Origin: JBGQDM01 sp041495845
GTDB lineage: Bacteria > Acidobacteriota > Terriglobia > Terriglobales > Acidobacteriaceae
Assembly (NCBI GenBank): GCA_041495845.1
Contig: JBGQDM010000015.1
Span: 1 to 45,438, forward strand
Direction: 5' to 3'
Length of the DNA stretch: 45,438 nt
How positions within the stretch are numbered: the stretch's first letter is position 1; every line of letters begins with the position of its first letter. Below, in pieces: positions 7,699-17,309 of the stretch. A program made the position numbers and the translations under genes. Under the pieces are notes generated by a model that did no database searches, was not told the origin of the DNA, and saw only the letters and a list, made by a program, of their open reading frames with translations.

Positions 7699-9612
7699 AT
7701 GAATCAGATGTTGATCGCGGTGTGGCTCCTGGGGGCGACTGGGGTGGCCGCGTACGGCCAGCACAACGCTGGCGGAAGAATTTTGAGAGCCGCAGACTTG
7801 GCCGAGGCCAGAGTTACGGCCGGGGCAAAACCGTCGCCGGACCTGGCGGTGCCACGTTCCGGAATGCTGCGGTTTCTGCTCTCGCCGGCGGGGGCCGAAT
7901 TGGCTCGCGCGCATCCTAACCTGCGCGGGATGCTGCCAAGATCAGCCGCTACGGTCGGAGGGACGCACCGCGCCATGACGTGGCGGCCACCGGTCGTCTC
8001 CTTGCGCCCAGCCCCGCCGCAGCCGTGTAACAACTTTGCCACCGGAACAAAATTCAATGTGGAGCCGGATGCGGGAATGCCTGAGATCGGATTCCCCGTG
8101 ACCCAGGACACCGAGAGCGTGGACTTCATTCCCGGCGGAGGGTTGGGTGGTGCGGACCTGGTGATCGGCGGCACCGATGACTTCCGTGGTTTGTGGGAGG
8201 CGAATGCCACCTTCGACGGAATCGAAAATGTAGTGGATGCCTTTGGGTGGGGCTACAGCGGCACGGGCTACCACGTGAGCCGGCGCGGTGGGTGCAGCGC
8301 GGATTTTGAAGGCGGTTTGCCGCGACTCTTCGATCCGGTGGCGAATCAAGACCTGTTTGGGTTGGGAAATCCGTCGGTGGCGGTGGATGCCACCCACGGC
8401 AATGTCTTTGCGTCGGATTTGCGCGGCGACCAGTTCGTTACCGGGGTGAGCTTGTTCCGGACGAATGCGGTGCGCCTGAACAGTGAGCGCGACTGTCCTT
8501 CAGGCACGCACCTGACCGACAAGAACGGAAACGATACCACCGCGCGCACCTGTTGGCCGGTGGGCATGATGGTGGGGCTCTCCAGCAACTTTACGACGAT
8601 CAATGATCGTGAGCAGGTGCGTGCTGACGAGCGGGCCGGGGGCGCTGGCGCCGGTGACGTCTACGCGACCTGGTCGCGGACGCAGGTCGGCGATCAGACC
8701 ACGAGTGTTCTGCTGCTGGCGTGCAAAGGAGAATTCAAGTCCATCGCCGATTGCTCGGACCCCATCTCGGTGAGCGGCGGAGATCCCGGTGCTTTCTTTG
8801 CCGATCTGGTCATTCTCCCCAACGGGGTGATCTCGCTTACCTACGCGCAAGTCAATCAGGTGTTTGACACCAGCCTGGTACCGTTCTTCTTCGTCATCTA
8901 TGACATCAAGCATGTGACCTGCAAGCCGTTGGGCGCGCCGCTGGCGCCAAAATGCTCCGAGTCCACCGCGATCGCGACGGAGAAGCAGCCGCCGTACCGG
9001 GCCATTACGAACAGCCGTTTCGACGGCATCGCCGCCATCCCCACCCACGACGTACGCCGCAACCGGGACGGCGGACTGGAAGAAGTTGTGGTTTGGACGC
9101 GCTGTAAGCGGAGTCCGTTCCTGCCCCTTGGTTCGGGGCAATTCTTGGAGGAAACGGGCTGTCCGGATGCGGACGTGGTCTTCACCTCAGCCCGGCTGGA
9201 GGCGAACGGAGCGCCGCGGAAATGGGGCCCGGTCCGCGTGGTGAATGACCATGTCGGCGATCAGATATTTCCCCGGGTGGCGGCGGATCGCCAGACGGGA
9301 GAAGCGCATGTGGCGTATTACTCTTCGGAGAATGATCCGGCGCATCACCGGCTGCAGTTGATGGTGAGCACGTTGCGCCCGGGCGCCGAGGAAATGCGAC
9401 CTCCGAAGATCAGGCAGTCCACGCTGAACGAACCGGACGCCGATGTCATTGTGGGTGCGTTTTTTTTCGGCGACTACCTGGGCATCGCCAGCCGCGACGG
9501 CCGTACGTATACGCACAGCACGTTCAATAACTTTGGGATTTACGGAAACAGTGTGATTCCCGGCCAGGATAACGTGTTGACGCGTTCGCAGCGGTGGCAC
9601 GACGAAGACTGA
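7699..9612 (+). CDS. secreted protein of unknown function, tandem paralogue 2
   Basis: 637-residue paralogue of the preceding gene, alignable over its whole length: CNNFATGTKFNVEPDAGMPE, SVDFIPGGGLGGADLVIGG, WGYSGTGYHVSRRGGCSADF, HRLQLMVSTL. ATG 7699 is chosen because GGAGG at 7685-7689 precedes it; an in-frame GTG at 7681 lacks a ribosome-binding site. The product begins with a signal peptide (MNQMLIAVWLLGATGVAAYG). It probably folds as the same propeller-like extracellular domain. Sequence divergence is considerable, so the duplication is not recent. The conserved core probably marks the functional face. Confidence 0.8.
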   Translation: MNQMLIAVWLLGATGVAAYGQHNAGGRILRAADLAEARVTAGAKPSPDLAVPRSGMLRFLLSPAGAELARAHPNLRGMLPRSAATVGGTHRAMTWRPPVVSLRPAPPQPCNNFATGTKFNVEPDAGMPEIGFPVTQDTESVDFIPGGGLGGADLVIGGTDDFRGLWEANATFDGIENVVDAFGWGYSGTGYHVSRRGGCSADFEGGLPRLFDPVANQDLFGLGNPSVAVDATHGNVFASDLRGDQFVTGVSLFRTNAVRLNSERDCPSGTHLTDKNGNDTTARTCWPVGMMVGLSSNFTTINDREQVRADERAGGAGAGDVYATWSRTQVGDQTTSVLLLACKGEFKSIADCSDPISVSGGDPGAFFADLVILPNGVISLTYAQVNQVFDTSLVPFFFVIYDIKHVTCKPLGAPLAPKCSESTAIATEKQPPYRAITNSRFDGIAAIPTHDVRRNRDGGLEEVVVWTRCKRSPFLPLGSGQFLEETGCPDADVVFTSARLEANGAPRKWGPVRVVNDHVGDQIFPRVAADRQTGEAHVAYYSSENDPAHHRLQLMVSTLRPGAEEMRPPKIRQSTLNEPDADVIVGAFFFGDYLGIASRDGRTYTHSTFNNFGIYGNSVIPGQDNVLTRSQRWHDED

Positions 9613-9657
9613 AGGGCACGACTCAGGCGGGTCAGGATTCGCGGTACAATCCTTGCC

Positions 9658-10317
9658 TTGAAACGCCTCGCCTTCGTCTTTCCCAGAGTTGACCGGATTG
9701 TGTCGGTGCTGTTGTTCGTGGGTGTGGCCGCGGCCCAGACTCCCGCACCCCGGCCTCCACAACGACGCGCGGGTTTGGTGGCAGCGCTTGCGCCCAATGC
9801 CAGCGTCTACCACCGAGGCGTTCCCAGCCTCCAGGGTCAGCCATTGCATCGTGGCGATGCGGTGTTATGGGAAGACCGCGTGCGTACCGACAAGCAGGGT
9901 CGGACGCGACTGACGCTGGAGGACCAGTCCCAGCTGTCCCTGGGCTCGAATTCCGAGCTGGTGGTGCGCCAGCACGATGCGCAGTCGCAGCAGACCTACC
10001 TGGAGCTGATGTTCGGCAGGATTCGCTGCCGGGTGGTAGCGATCACCGGAAATGGGAAATTCATCTTGCGCACGCCGGACGCCGCCGCTGGCGTGGTTGG
10101 CACCGACTTTGGCGCGGATTCGTCCATCCCCGGGCAGACGAAGTTCATCTGCCTCAGCGGCGTGGTGCAGATCGTGGGTGCGGGCACTCAGGAAGCGACG
10201 CTGTGCACCGCTGGCACCACGGTGACGGTGAAACACGGCCAGGCCCCGCAGCCGGCCCAGCCCGCCCCGCCGGAGGTGCTGGAACGATGGCAGCACATCG
10301 CAGAACCAGGCGGGTAG
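9658..10317 (+). CDS. FecR-domain exported protein
   Basis: 219-residue protein with a signal peptide ending near VGVAAAQ and a FecR domain (about residues 45-175). The domain shows GDAVLWEDRVRTDKQGRTRLTLEDQSQLSLGSNSEL-type text, then a strand-rich GRIRCRVV and RTPDAAAGVVGTDFGADS (the T-P-x-A-x3-V-G-T-x-F motif). A Pro/Ala/Gln-rich stretch follows near the C-terminus. FecR domains sense periplasmic or cell-wall signals, but no sigma factor or TonB receptor is nearby, so here it is probably structural or sugar-binding. The start is TTG 9658. A TACAAT box ends only seven bases before it, so the mRNA may be almost leaderless. Confidence 0.8.
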   Translation: MKRLAFVFPRVDRIVSVLLFVGVAAAQTPAPRPPQRRAGLVAALAPNASVYHRGVPSLQGQPLHRGDAVLWEDRVRTDKQGRTRLTLEDQSQLSLGSNSELVVRQHDAQSQQTYLELMFGRIRCRVVAITGNGKFILRTPDAAAGVVGTDFGADSSIPGQTKFICLSGVVQIVGAGTQEATLCTAGTTVTVKHGQAPQPAQPAPPEVLERWQHIAEPGG

Positions 10318-10372
10318 CACCACTCAGGTGCCAAACCTCGTTCTTCTTTGCAGCCCGCTCGCTCGCATGCAA

Positions 10373-10400
10373 AAGGCCTCTCCCTTGCGGAAGAGGCCTT
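10373..10400 (-). terminator. terminator hairpin between convergent genes
   Basis: AAGGCCTCT (10373-10381) pairs perfectly with AGAGGCCTT (10392-10400) across a 10-base loop. On the - strand the stem is followed by TTTTGC, a short T-tract just after the ompH-like stop. On the + strand the T-tract is poorer, but the hairpin may serve both convergent genes. Confidence 0.6.
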
Positions 10401-10422
10401 GGCTGTTTCGAAAGCCGGAGCG

Positions 10423-11121
10423 TTAGTTGGGCTTAGGCGGAGTCGTGGTGGTGGTGGCCGGTTTGGGAGCTGCCGGTCGGGCCGCTGCGGGCTTAGGGGC
10501 GGCGGCAGCGGGCTTGGGTGCAGCAGCCGGGGGAGCAGCGGCGACGCCAGACTGGGCGTTGTAAGCGTCCACGATGGCCTTGGTAATGTTCACGCCCTCA
10601 TTGGCCCAGAGCACCTGACCCTCGGGCCAGGGGCGCGAGGCGTCCAGGATAAGGCCAAGGCTGTTTTCCTTGGCGTACTTGTCAATCACCGGACCCATTT
10701 TCTGCAGAATGCGCTGTGCGATCTCGTTCTGCTGGCCCTGGAATTCATTCTGGGCGTCTTCACTGGAGCGGGTGAGCGCCTTTTGCTTCTGCTCGATGCT
10801 CTTCACCAGCGTGGCGCGGGCTTCGTCGTTCATCTTGTCGCCCTGAGTGTTGAGCTGCTTCTTCAGGCCCTCAATCTCATCGCTGAGGCTCTTGAGTTCG
10901 TTGCGCCGGGGCTCAAATTTCTTGCCCATGGCGTCAAAGTCGCGCTGGCCTTCGTTGGTGGCCACGATGGCGTCCTGAATGCTGATGATGCCGACGTGGG
11001 TGGGTCCGGTGGCGAGGGCAACGGTGGGAGCAGCGGGTGCGGCAGCCGGGGCAGCCTGGGCCAGAACAGCGGCCGGGCAAAGCGCTACGGCCAGCAGCAG
11101 ACAGAGGAATCGGTAGCTCAT
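10423..11121 (-). CDS. OmpH/Skp-family periplasmic chaperone
   Basis: 232-residue exported protein. A signal peptide (MSYRFLCLLLAVALCPAAVLAQ) is followed by the Skp-type core: a short beta segment (HVGIISIQDAIVATNEGQRDFD), a long charged coiled coil (about residues 65-140, rich in Glu/Lys/Gln) and LGLILDASRPWPEGQVLWAN, which matches the family end IDLTxxV. Skp holds unfolded outer membrane proteins on the way to BamA, which lies just upstream on the same strand. The last 45 residues are an Ala/Pro/Lys low-complexity tail (repeated PKPAAA) absent from E. coli Skp. Confidence 0.88.
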   Translation of the reverse strand: MSYRFLCLLLAVALCPAAVLAQAAPAAAPAAPTVALATGPTHVGIISIQDAIVATNEGQRDFDAMGKKFEPRRNELKSLSDEIEGLKKQLNTQGDKMNDEARATLVKSIEQKQKALTRSSEDAQNEFQGQQNEIAQRILQKMGPVIDKYAKENSLGLILDASRPWPEGQVLWANEGVNITKAIVDAYNAQSGVAAAPPAAAPKPAAAAPKPAAARPAAPKPATTTTTPPKPN

Positions 11122-11340
11122 GGGATCGGGTTAAACTCCTTCATTTTCCGGAAAGACTGGGAATATTTACCGCGGCCGGGGCGGGCGCCAGACTCCGACT
11201 GGCGGCCGGTGAGGACTACCCTTCCCCAGCACTGCACACCACCACCAACGGTGCGTGCCGCAAGTCCCCGAGGGACGTTGCCTCAGTGCGGATAAATCAT
11301 TATAGGGGCGGGTTTTGCCAGCGTCAAACGGGTTTTGGCG

Positions 11341-14271
11341 TTAGAAGGTGGTCGCCACCGTGAAGCGGAAGGTGTGCGAGGGTTCCCGCAAGAGCACTTT
11401 GGGTGCGAGTTGCGAGATGGCCTGCAGGTAGGTGAATTCGCCGGCGCCGGCGTTAGGGTCGCCGGGTCCGGGGAACATGTCCCGGGTGATCGGCGTGGGC
11501 GTGGTGGCGGAACTGTTGAGCCGCAGCGGGTTGTAGGCGTAGTAGATGCGGAACGGCGCGTTGATCACCGGCAGAAAAACCTGGAGTTCGATGCCGGTGG
11601 ACATGCGGGGCGTGAAGTTGGTGCCAGAAACAAGCTGCAGGTTTCGTTGGAACTCGATGTTGGTCTGCTGCCGGCTGGGGTCGCAGTTGAAGGCGAAATC
11701 GCGCACTGGACAGCCGAAGGGCTGGCTCTTGAGTTCGGCGAACTGCCGATCGGCGATGCGCAATTGCGATCGCCGCAGGATGGGGTTAATGCCAATGTCC
11801 ATGAAGGGCGCGACGGCCACGGGGCCGGCGATGGTGACGCGGTACTCGATGTTGGCCACCAGGCTGGTGTCCCCACCGGGGATGACGATGCGCTGCACCG
11901 GAATCGGAATGGTGTAGGGCTGGCAAGCTGTCGTGGGAGTCTGATTACATGCGGGATTGCGCAGAACCGGCTTGCCGTCGGGATTGGTGAGCGTGATGTT
12001 CAGGAGCTGGGGCAGATAGGCGTAAGGCGTGACCGAGCGGATGTCAAAGCCGCGAATGTCGTTCTCGCCACCCAGGTAGGCGCGGTCGAAAGGCGGCGCC
12101 ACCAACCCGCCAAAGCCCGAGAGATACGAGGCGGATAGATTGACGCCGATGGTGTTGCGCCGGTTCTGCATGGGGATGAACCGTTTGTAGTTGACGAAGG
12201 GGCGCACGAACTTCACGTTGCCGCCAACACCGGAAATCTCCGCCGCCAGCGTGAGCGCATGCCCGCTCTTGGGGCTGTAGGCGGCGTCCACCGTGCTGAA
12301 GGAGAACGACGGAATGAACTTGCTGGTGATGATGCCGGCCAGCGCGTTCTGGCCGGAAATGCCACGGAACGCGATGTTCTCAAACAGCCGCTGCGAGGCG
12401 TCGCTGAACGTCTGCGTCGAGGACCGGTCAAACGCGTAGGTGAGGCCGATGCGCTTGAATGACCGGTGCAGCGGATAGCTCAGGGAGGCGGTGAATCCCG
12501 TGCTCGCCTGCGTGTAATTCAACAGGTTATTCAACTGCGACTCCGAAAGGCTCACGCTTTGCCCGGTGAGCACCCGCAGTTGGCGGGCCTGGTCAAAGTT
12601 GTACCGGCGGTTGTAGACGGTGAAGCCGAGCTGCAGCGGGCGGTCGAAGAGGTAGGGTTCGGTGAATCCGAAAAGAACATTGCGCTGGCGGTTACCCACC
12701 GAGGCTTGGACTTCAAGTGTCTCGCCCAGGCCGAAGAGATTGTTGGTCGAGTAGTTGATGCCAATGAAAGCGCCGGCCAGCCCGCTCACTCCGCCGTTCA
12801 GTCCGATGCTGTTCTTGCCGCGCTCTTTCACCTTGAGGGTCAGATCCACAGTGCCATTCTTGTCGTCGAGTTTGCGTTCGGTGGTGTTGGGATCTTCCGG
12901 CTTGAGTTGCTCGAAGTAGCCGAGCTGGTTAATGCGCAGCAAGCCCAGCTTCCACAAACGCTCGTTGTAGGAATTGCCTTCCTCGAGCACCACTTCACGG
13001 CGGATGACCTTGTCGCGCGTGGTGGTGTTGCCCTGGAATTCAATGCGGCGCACGTAATACTGCTTGCCCTCCTCGATGTCAATCTCCAGGGTGATGGTTT
13101 TCTTTTCGTCATCAAAGGTGGTGTTGGGGACGGAAGTGAAATTGATGTAGCCGAATTCGCCGTAGGCGCTGCGCAGGTTCTCCAGGCCTTTGGCGATTTT
13201 TTCGCGGCTGAAAATATCGCCGTCTTTGATGGGAAACTGGGCGCGCAGGGCCTTGGTGTTGGGGATGGCTTTGTTGCCCTTGAAATTGATGGCGGACAGG
13301 CGATAGCGGTCCCCTTCCTCGATCCCCATGGTGATGTCCACCGCCTTGCCGGGACCTCTCTGGATGAGCGGGATGTGTGGCCCGCTGCTGCCGGTGTCGC
13401 GAATCTTGGTGGTCGGGTCCTGGATCACCGCCTTGAAATAGCCCTCGTTCTGATATTCGTTGCGGACGCGCTCGGTGTCTTCGCTCAGCTTGCTGGCGTC
13501 GTAGGTCTTGGAGAAAAGAGATTCGAGAAAGATGGAGTGCGGAAGGCCAACCGGCTTCAGGTTCTTCATGGCAGTGCGCAGGCGGCGGCTGGGCAGATTG
13601 TGATTCCCCTGGAAGAGGAACTTCCCCACCTTCACCTTGGGGCCCTCTTTGATGACAAAGGTGACGGCGACCGCGGCGGGCGGGATGGGCCGGACTTCTG
13701 TGCGCACATTGGCGAACTGGCGGCCGTGTTCGGCGAGCAGTTCCCTGATCACCACTTCCGCCTTCTTCACGCGGGTGGGATCATACTGGCTTTCCTTGGA
13801 AAGCCCGACTTTGGCAGTCTTGAAGCGCTCCAGCAGGTCGCTGGTGGTCACCGAACTGAGGCCGGCGTATTCGATGTCGCGAATTACCGGGCGCTCTTTC
13901 ACGTAAATGTGCAGCACCAGGCCCTTGGGCGTGGGCTCGCGTTCAAAGCGAATGTCTTCGAAATAACTGGTGTTCCACAGCGAGTTGAAATCGCGCTCCA
14001 GAGCCTGCTGGTCGAAGGAATCGCCGGGGCGGGTAAAGATGCGGGCCTTGACGGTGTCGGCTGGAATCTTGCGGTTGCCGTGGATCTTGATGTCGGTGAC
14101 GACGTCCTGTTGCGCCCACAAGGGGGCGGCGAGGGCGAGGAACCCAAGGAGCACGAGGAAGAACCGCGCACACCACGGCGACCGCAGGACGCAAAGCAAG
14201 CGATGTCTGCTGGCCGCGCAGGCTGCCGGAGTCACCCAGCTCGAAGTGACGTGCCCCGGGTTGCCCGGCAC
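11341..14271 (-). CDS. bamA: outer membrane protein assembly factor BamA (Omp85)
   Basis: Central subunit of the outer-membrane beta-barrel insertion machine. After an N-terminal hydrophobic signal (ARFFLVLLGFLALAAPLWAQ) come five POTRA repeats (start DVVTDIKIHGNRKIPADTV) and then a long C-terminal barrel (from about residue 480) ending in aromatic FRFTVATTF. The conserved barrel lid motif is present as VRGF-type (here ENDIRGFDIRS). The frame is open to 14424. I place the start at GTG 14271 because AGAGGA at 14279-14284 precedes it by seven bases; this gives 976 residues, and the exact start is uncertain. It is longer than E. coli BamA (810), with loop insertions in the barrel. It is followed by the Skp-like chaperone. 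Confidence 0.92.
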   Translation of the reverse strand: MPGNPGHVTSSWVTPAACAASRHRLLCVLRSPWCARFFLVLLGFLALAAPLWAQQDVVTDIKIHGNRKIPADTVKARIFTRPGDSFDQQALERDFNSLWNTSYFEDIRFEREPTPKGLVLHIYVKERPVIRDIEYAGLSSVTTSDLLERFKTAKVGLSKESQYDPTRVKKAEVVIRELLAEHGRQFANVRTEVRPIPPAAVAVTFVIKEGPKVKVGKFLFQGNHNLPSRRLRTAMKNLKPVGLPHSIFLESLFSKTYDASKLSEDTERVRNEYQNEGYFKAVIQDPTTKIRDTGSSGPHIPLIQRGPGKAVDITMGIEEGDRYRLSAINFKGNKAIPNTKALRAQFPIKDGDIFSREKIAKGLENLRSAYGEFGYINFTSVPNTTFDDEKKTITLEIDIEEGKQYYVRRIEFQGNTTTRDKVIRREVVLEEGNSYNERLWKLGLLRINQLGYFEQLKPEDPNTTERKLDDKNGTVDLTLKVKERGKNSIGLNGGVSGLAGAFIGINYSTNNLFGLGETLEVQASVGNRQRNVLFGFTEPYLFDRPLQLGFTVYNRRYNFDQARQLRVLTGQSVSLSESQLNNLLNYTQASTGFTASLSYPLHRSFKRIGLTYAFDRSSTQTFSDASQRLFENIAFRGISGQNALAGIITSKFIPSFSFSTVDAAYSPKSGHALTLAAEISGVGGNVKFVRPFVNYKRFIPMQNRRNTIGVNLSASYLSGFGGLVAPPFDRAYLGGENDIRGFDIRSVTPYAYLPQLLNITLTNPDGKPVLRNPACNQTPTTACQPYTIPIPVQRIVIPGGDTSLVANIEYRVTIAGPVAVAPFMDIGINPILRRSQLRIADRQFAELKSQPFGCPVRDFAFNCDPSRQQTNIEFQRNLQLVSGTNFTPRMSTGIELQVFLPVINAPFRIYYAYNPLRLNSSATTPTPITRDMFPGPGDPNAGAGEFTYLQAISQLAPKVLLREPSHTFRFTVATTF

Positions 14272-14420
14272 AGGGGTATCCTCTTGAAAAAGAATGGCTA
14301 CGTACCTCTCGGCCCGCTGGGAGTATGGAAAACGGTCATTATACGGTACGGGTAGGGGAGTGGTGCAAACCGCCCCCCAAGAAGTTTGTCTGATGAAAGC
14401 TGCTTTGCGGGCGGGCGCGG

Positions 14421-16529
14421 TCAACCGGCCCGGGCCAACTCCACTTCTACCAAGACGGAATAAAACGCCGGGGAGTTGCCCGCGTCGGTAAGTTTTTCTG
14501 AAATCAGGACGTTAACGTTGCGAGCGCCGGGCGAGAGCTTGGCCCAGTGGAGCCGTGCCGCGACCACCCCGGGCTGCACCGCTCCATTGACCCGAGCCTT
14601 GAGCTGCAGCTCGCCCAAGGCGTTGAAAACGCGGACGGGATCGCCATCGGCGATGCCGCGCGCTCGGGCATCGGCTGTCGTCATTTCCAGCAGCCCGGTG
14701 TCCTCCATCGCCTGCACGGAGGGAATGTTGCAGAAGGACGAATTGAGGAAGTTGTCCGCCTTGCGGGCCAGCAGTTCCAGGGGGAACTGGGCGGCGGCGA
14801 CCTTGTTGTGGCGCGACTCCACCGGCGGGGTAAAGGCAGCGACCGGATCCAAGCCGAGCGCCTTGAAATGTTCGCTGTAGAGTTCCGCCTTGCCGCTGGG
14901 CGTGGGGAAGTTGCCGTCGGCAAAGGGCAGGAAGGGCGCAACGGAGGCAGATCCTGCTTCCGCCCCGGAAAAGTTCAGGCGGACGTGGTTCTCGCGCTCC
15001 AGGCGAGCACGATCAATGCCGCGAAGCCACGGATTGGGACTGGCGAGCGCCGCATCGATCATCTCTTCGCTGGACTCGCGAAAGCAGCTTTCGGTGAAAC
15101 CCATGTGTTCGGCCAGGGCGCGGAATGTCTCAACATTCGAACGGCATTCGCCTAGCGGCGCGATGGCGGCGTCCGACATCTGCAGGTAGTAGTGGCCGTA
15201 GGATTTCTGCAGGTCCTTGTGCTCGAAGAACGTGGTGGCGGGAAGCACGATGTCGGCGTAGTCCGTGGTATCGGTGAAGAACTGTTCGTGCACCACTGTG
15301 AAGAGGTCGGTGCGCTTGAGCCCCTGGATGACCAAATTCTGGTTGGGCGCGACCGCTGCAGGATTGCAGTTGTAGACGAACAGGGCCTGCACCGGCGGGC
15401 TGAGAGGACCGGCCAGAAGCTTGCCCAGCTCGGTCATGTTGAGAGTGCGGGCGGTGCGCCCCAAGGGGCCCTTCGCCATCAGGTCAGGACGCTCCAACGC
15501 GTCGGCATTCAGGCCATACGCGCCGGAAATGGAATGTTGCATGCCACCGCCAACTTCCTTCCACGATCCGGTGATGCAGGGCAGCATGGCGATGGTGCGG
15601 ACCGCCATGGCGCCGCGCTCCGAGCGCTGCACGCCATCGTTGGAACGGATCACGGCCGGGCGGGTGGTGGCGTATTCGCGTGCCAGGCGGCGCGTGTCGG
15701 CGGCGGAGATGCCCGTCCACTGCGCCACCCGCTCGGGTGAATACTCCTGAACTTTCTTCCGTAACTGATCGAAACCCAGCGTGTAACGAGCAACGTAGTC
15801 GGTGTCGTAGAGATTTTCGTTGATGATGACGTGCATCATGGCCAGCGCCAGGGCGGCATCGGTGCCGGGATTGATGGGCAAGTGCCAGTCCGCCAACTTG
15901 GCGGTGCGGGTGCGATACGGGTCGATGACGACCAGTTTGGCGCCGTTGCGCCGCGCTTCCTCGATGAACGGCCAGAGGTGAATGTTATTGCCGTGAATGT
16001 TGGCAGCCCAGACGAGGATGTAGCGGGAGTGCGGGAACTGCTCGGGCTCGGTCCCAAGTTTTGCGCCGAGAACTGACTTGACGCCGACTTCCGCCGCCGC
16101 GGAACAAATGGACCGCTCCAGTTGCGACGCGCCCAACCGGTGGAAGAAGCGCCGGTCCATCGACGCGCCATTCAGTACACCCAGCGTGCCTCCGTAGGAG
16201 TAGGGCAGGATGGCTTCCGGGCCGAAGTCACGGCTGATTTGGCGAAAGCGGGCAGCAATCTGGTCGAGCGCTTCGTCCCAAGAGATGCGTTCGAACGCCG
16301 GTGCGGTGGTCGGCCCTTTGGGCGCAACGCGACGCATGGGGTAGAGCACGCGGTCGGGCGAATAGACGCGATCGAGATACTTGGCGACTTTGCCGCAAAG
16401 GAATCCGCGCGTCACGGGATGCGCGGGATCTCCCTGGATCCTAGTCGCGCGCCCCGCTTCCAGAGTAATCAGGACGCCGCAAGCATCGGGGCAATCGTGG
16501 GGGCAAGCCGCATGAACCACGCTGTGCAT
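14421..16529 (-). CDS. molybdopterin-dependent oxidoreductase (DMSO reductase superfamily)
   Basis: 702-residue catalytic subunit of the bis-MGD enzyme family. The N-terminus holds a 4Fe-4S site CPHDCPDACG with a fourth Cys in FLCGKVAKYL (Cys 9, 13, 17 and 45), then the molybdopterin domain with SYGGTLGVLNG and RSICSAAAEVGVKS, the region that normally bears the Mo ligand. The C-terminal cofactor-binding domain includes LLARKADNFLNSSFCN and GDPVRVFNALGEL. No Tat signal, ferredoxin-like subunit or membrane anchor gene lies alongside, so it is probably a cytoplasmic, single-subunit member. The substrate is unknown; formate, thiosulfate and other specificities occur in close relatives. Confidence 0.88.
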   Translation of the reverse strand: MHSVVHAACPHDCPDACGVLITLEAGRATRIQGDPAHPVTRGFLCGKVAKYLDRVYSPDRVLYPMRRVAPKGPTTAPAFERISWDEALDQIAARFRQISRDFGPEAILPYSYGGTLGVLNGASMDRRFFHRLGASQLERSICSAAAEVGVKSVLGAKLGTEPEQFPHSRYILVWAANIHGNNIHLWPFIEEARRNGAKLVVIDPYRTRTAKLADWHLPINPGTDAALALAMMHVIINENLYDTDYVARYTLGFDQLRKKVQEYSPERVAQWTGISAADTRRLAREYATTRPAVIRSNDGVQRSERGAMAVRTIAMLPCITGSWKEVGGGMQHSISGAYGLNADALERPDLMAKGPLGRTARTLNMTELGKLLAGPLSPPVQALFVYNCNPAAVAPNQNLVIQGLKRTDLFTVVHEQFFTDTTDYADIVLPATTFFEHKDLQKSYGHYYLQMSDAAIAPLGECRSNVETFRALAEHMGFTESCFRESSEEMIDAALASPNPWLRGIDRARLERENHVRLNFSGAEAGSASVAPFLPFADGNFPTPSGKAELYSEHFKALGLDPVAAFTPPVESRHNKVAAAQFPLELLARKADNFLNSSFCNIPSVQAMEDTGLLEMTTADARARGIADGDPVRVFNALGELQLKARVNGAVQPGVVAARLHWAKLSPGARNVNVLISEKLTDAGNSPAFYSVLVEVELARAG

Positions 16530-16550
16530 TCTCGCGATTATACCGGCGGC

Positions 16551-17309
16551 TCACATGCGGCGCACAGCCGCGAGTCGCTCTTTCATTCGCGCGTACAGTA
16601 GATGCTCCAGGGCGGAGGGCAGGCCCGAATCTAGAAAGGGCAAGGACTTGTCCGTGTACTGAAAGGCGTTGATCTTCACACCGTGCTTGATCTCGACGCC
16701 GGCAAATTCGACGAAGCGGTCGGCAAAATCGGGATCGGCGGTCACGTCCACGATCTGCTTGTGCGCCTCGTCGGTGAACATGATCTGGTTCCGGTCCGCC
16801 AGGCCCATCACTCGGGCGGCCATGTTGACGACCCTTCCGGCCACATTGAAGTCCTCGCGCATATCCAGGTACACCACACCCCGTCCTTCGGAGAGGCCGA
16901 TGCGCAGATTGAAGTAGGGATGGCAATCGCACCACCCCTCCCGCTGGAAATCAGCACACTGCTCTTTCTGGCGGAGACGGCTGGCCGTTTGCAGAAGGCT
17001 CAGGGCGAACTGCAGATGGATGTCGGTCAAGCCCTTAAAGCTGAAGACCGTGGCCGCGCCATCGCCGGTGGGCAGCTTGATGATGTCCTGCAGAAACTCC
17101 AGCCGGTCGTTCCGGAAATAATCGGCGTATCTCCTCTCGGTGGCCGCCAGCGCTTCCCGTTTGCACTCGGTAAAGGCATGAATCACGGAAATTTGCATCG
17201 CCGTCGTGCGCTGGGAATACTTCTCGATGTCCGCAAACACGATCTGCATGTCGGCCAGGTGGTTGTACTTCTCGATGAAATCCAAGAGGTGGCGCGATTC
17301 GCGGGCCAT
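16551..17309 (-). CDS. stand-alone class III adenylate/guanylate cyclase-domain protein
   Basis: 252 residues. The two metal-binding aspartates sit in IVFADIEKYSQRT (Asp 27) and KLPTGDGAATVFSF (Asp 83), and the transition-state pair in NVAGRVVNMAARV (Asn 162, Arg 166), so the active site appears complete. No membrane or sensor domain precedes it, but the segment after the second metal site is long and carries a CADFQREGWCDCH cysteine cluster that could bind metal or respond to redox. The start is ATG 17309, with GGAGGAG eight bases upstream; a GTG at 17315 is too close to that site. It lies 21 bases upstream of the molybdopterin enzyme gene on the same strand and may be co-transcribed with it. 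Confidence 0.82.
   Translation of the reverse strand: MARESRHLLDFIEKYNHLADMQIVFADIEKYSQRTTAMQISVIHAFTECKREALAATERRYADYFRNDRLEFLQDIIKLPTGDGAATVFSFKGLTDIHLQFALSLLQTASRLRQKEQCADFQREGWCDCHPYFNLRIGLSEGRGVVYLDMREDFNVAGRVVNMAARVMGLADRNQIMFTDEAHKQIVDVTADPDFADRFVEFAGVEIKHGVKINAFQYTDKSLPFLDSGLPSALEHLLYARMKERLAAVRRM

Noticed and set aside
12466..14355. 629-residue open frame on the + strand
   Set aside because: It is antisense to bamA, whose product is unmistakable; long shadow frames are expected in GC-rich DNA. The same holds for 24604-25707 antisense to purL.
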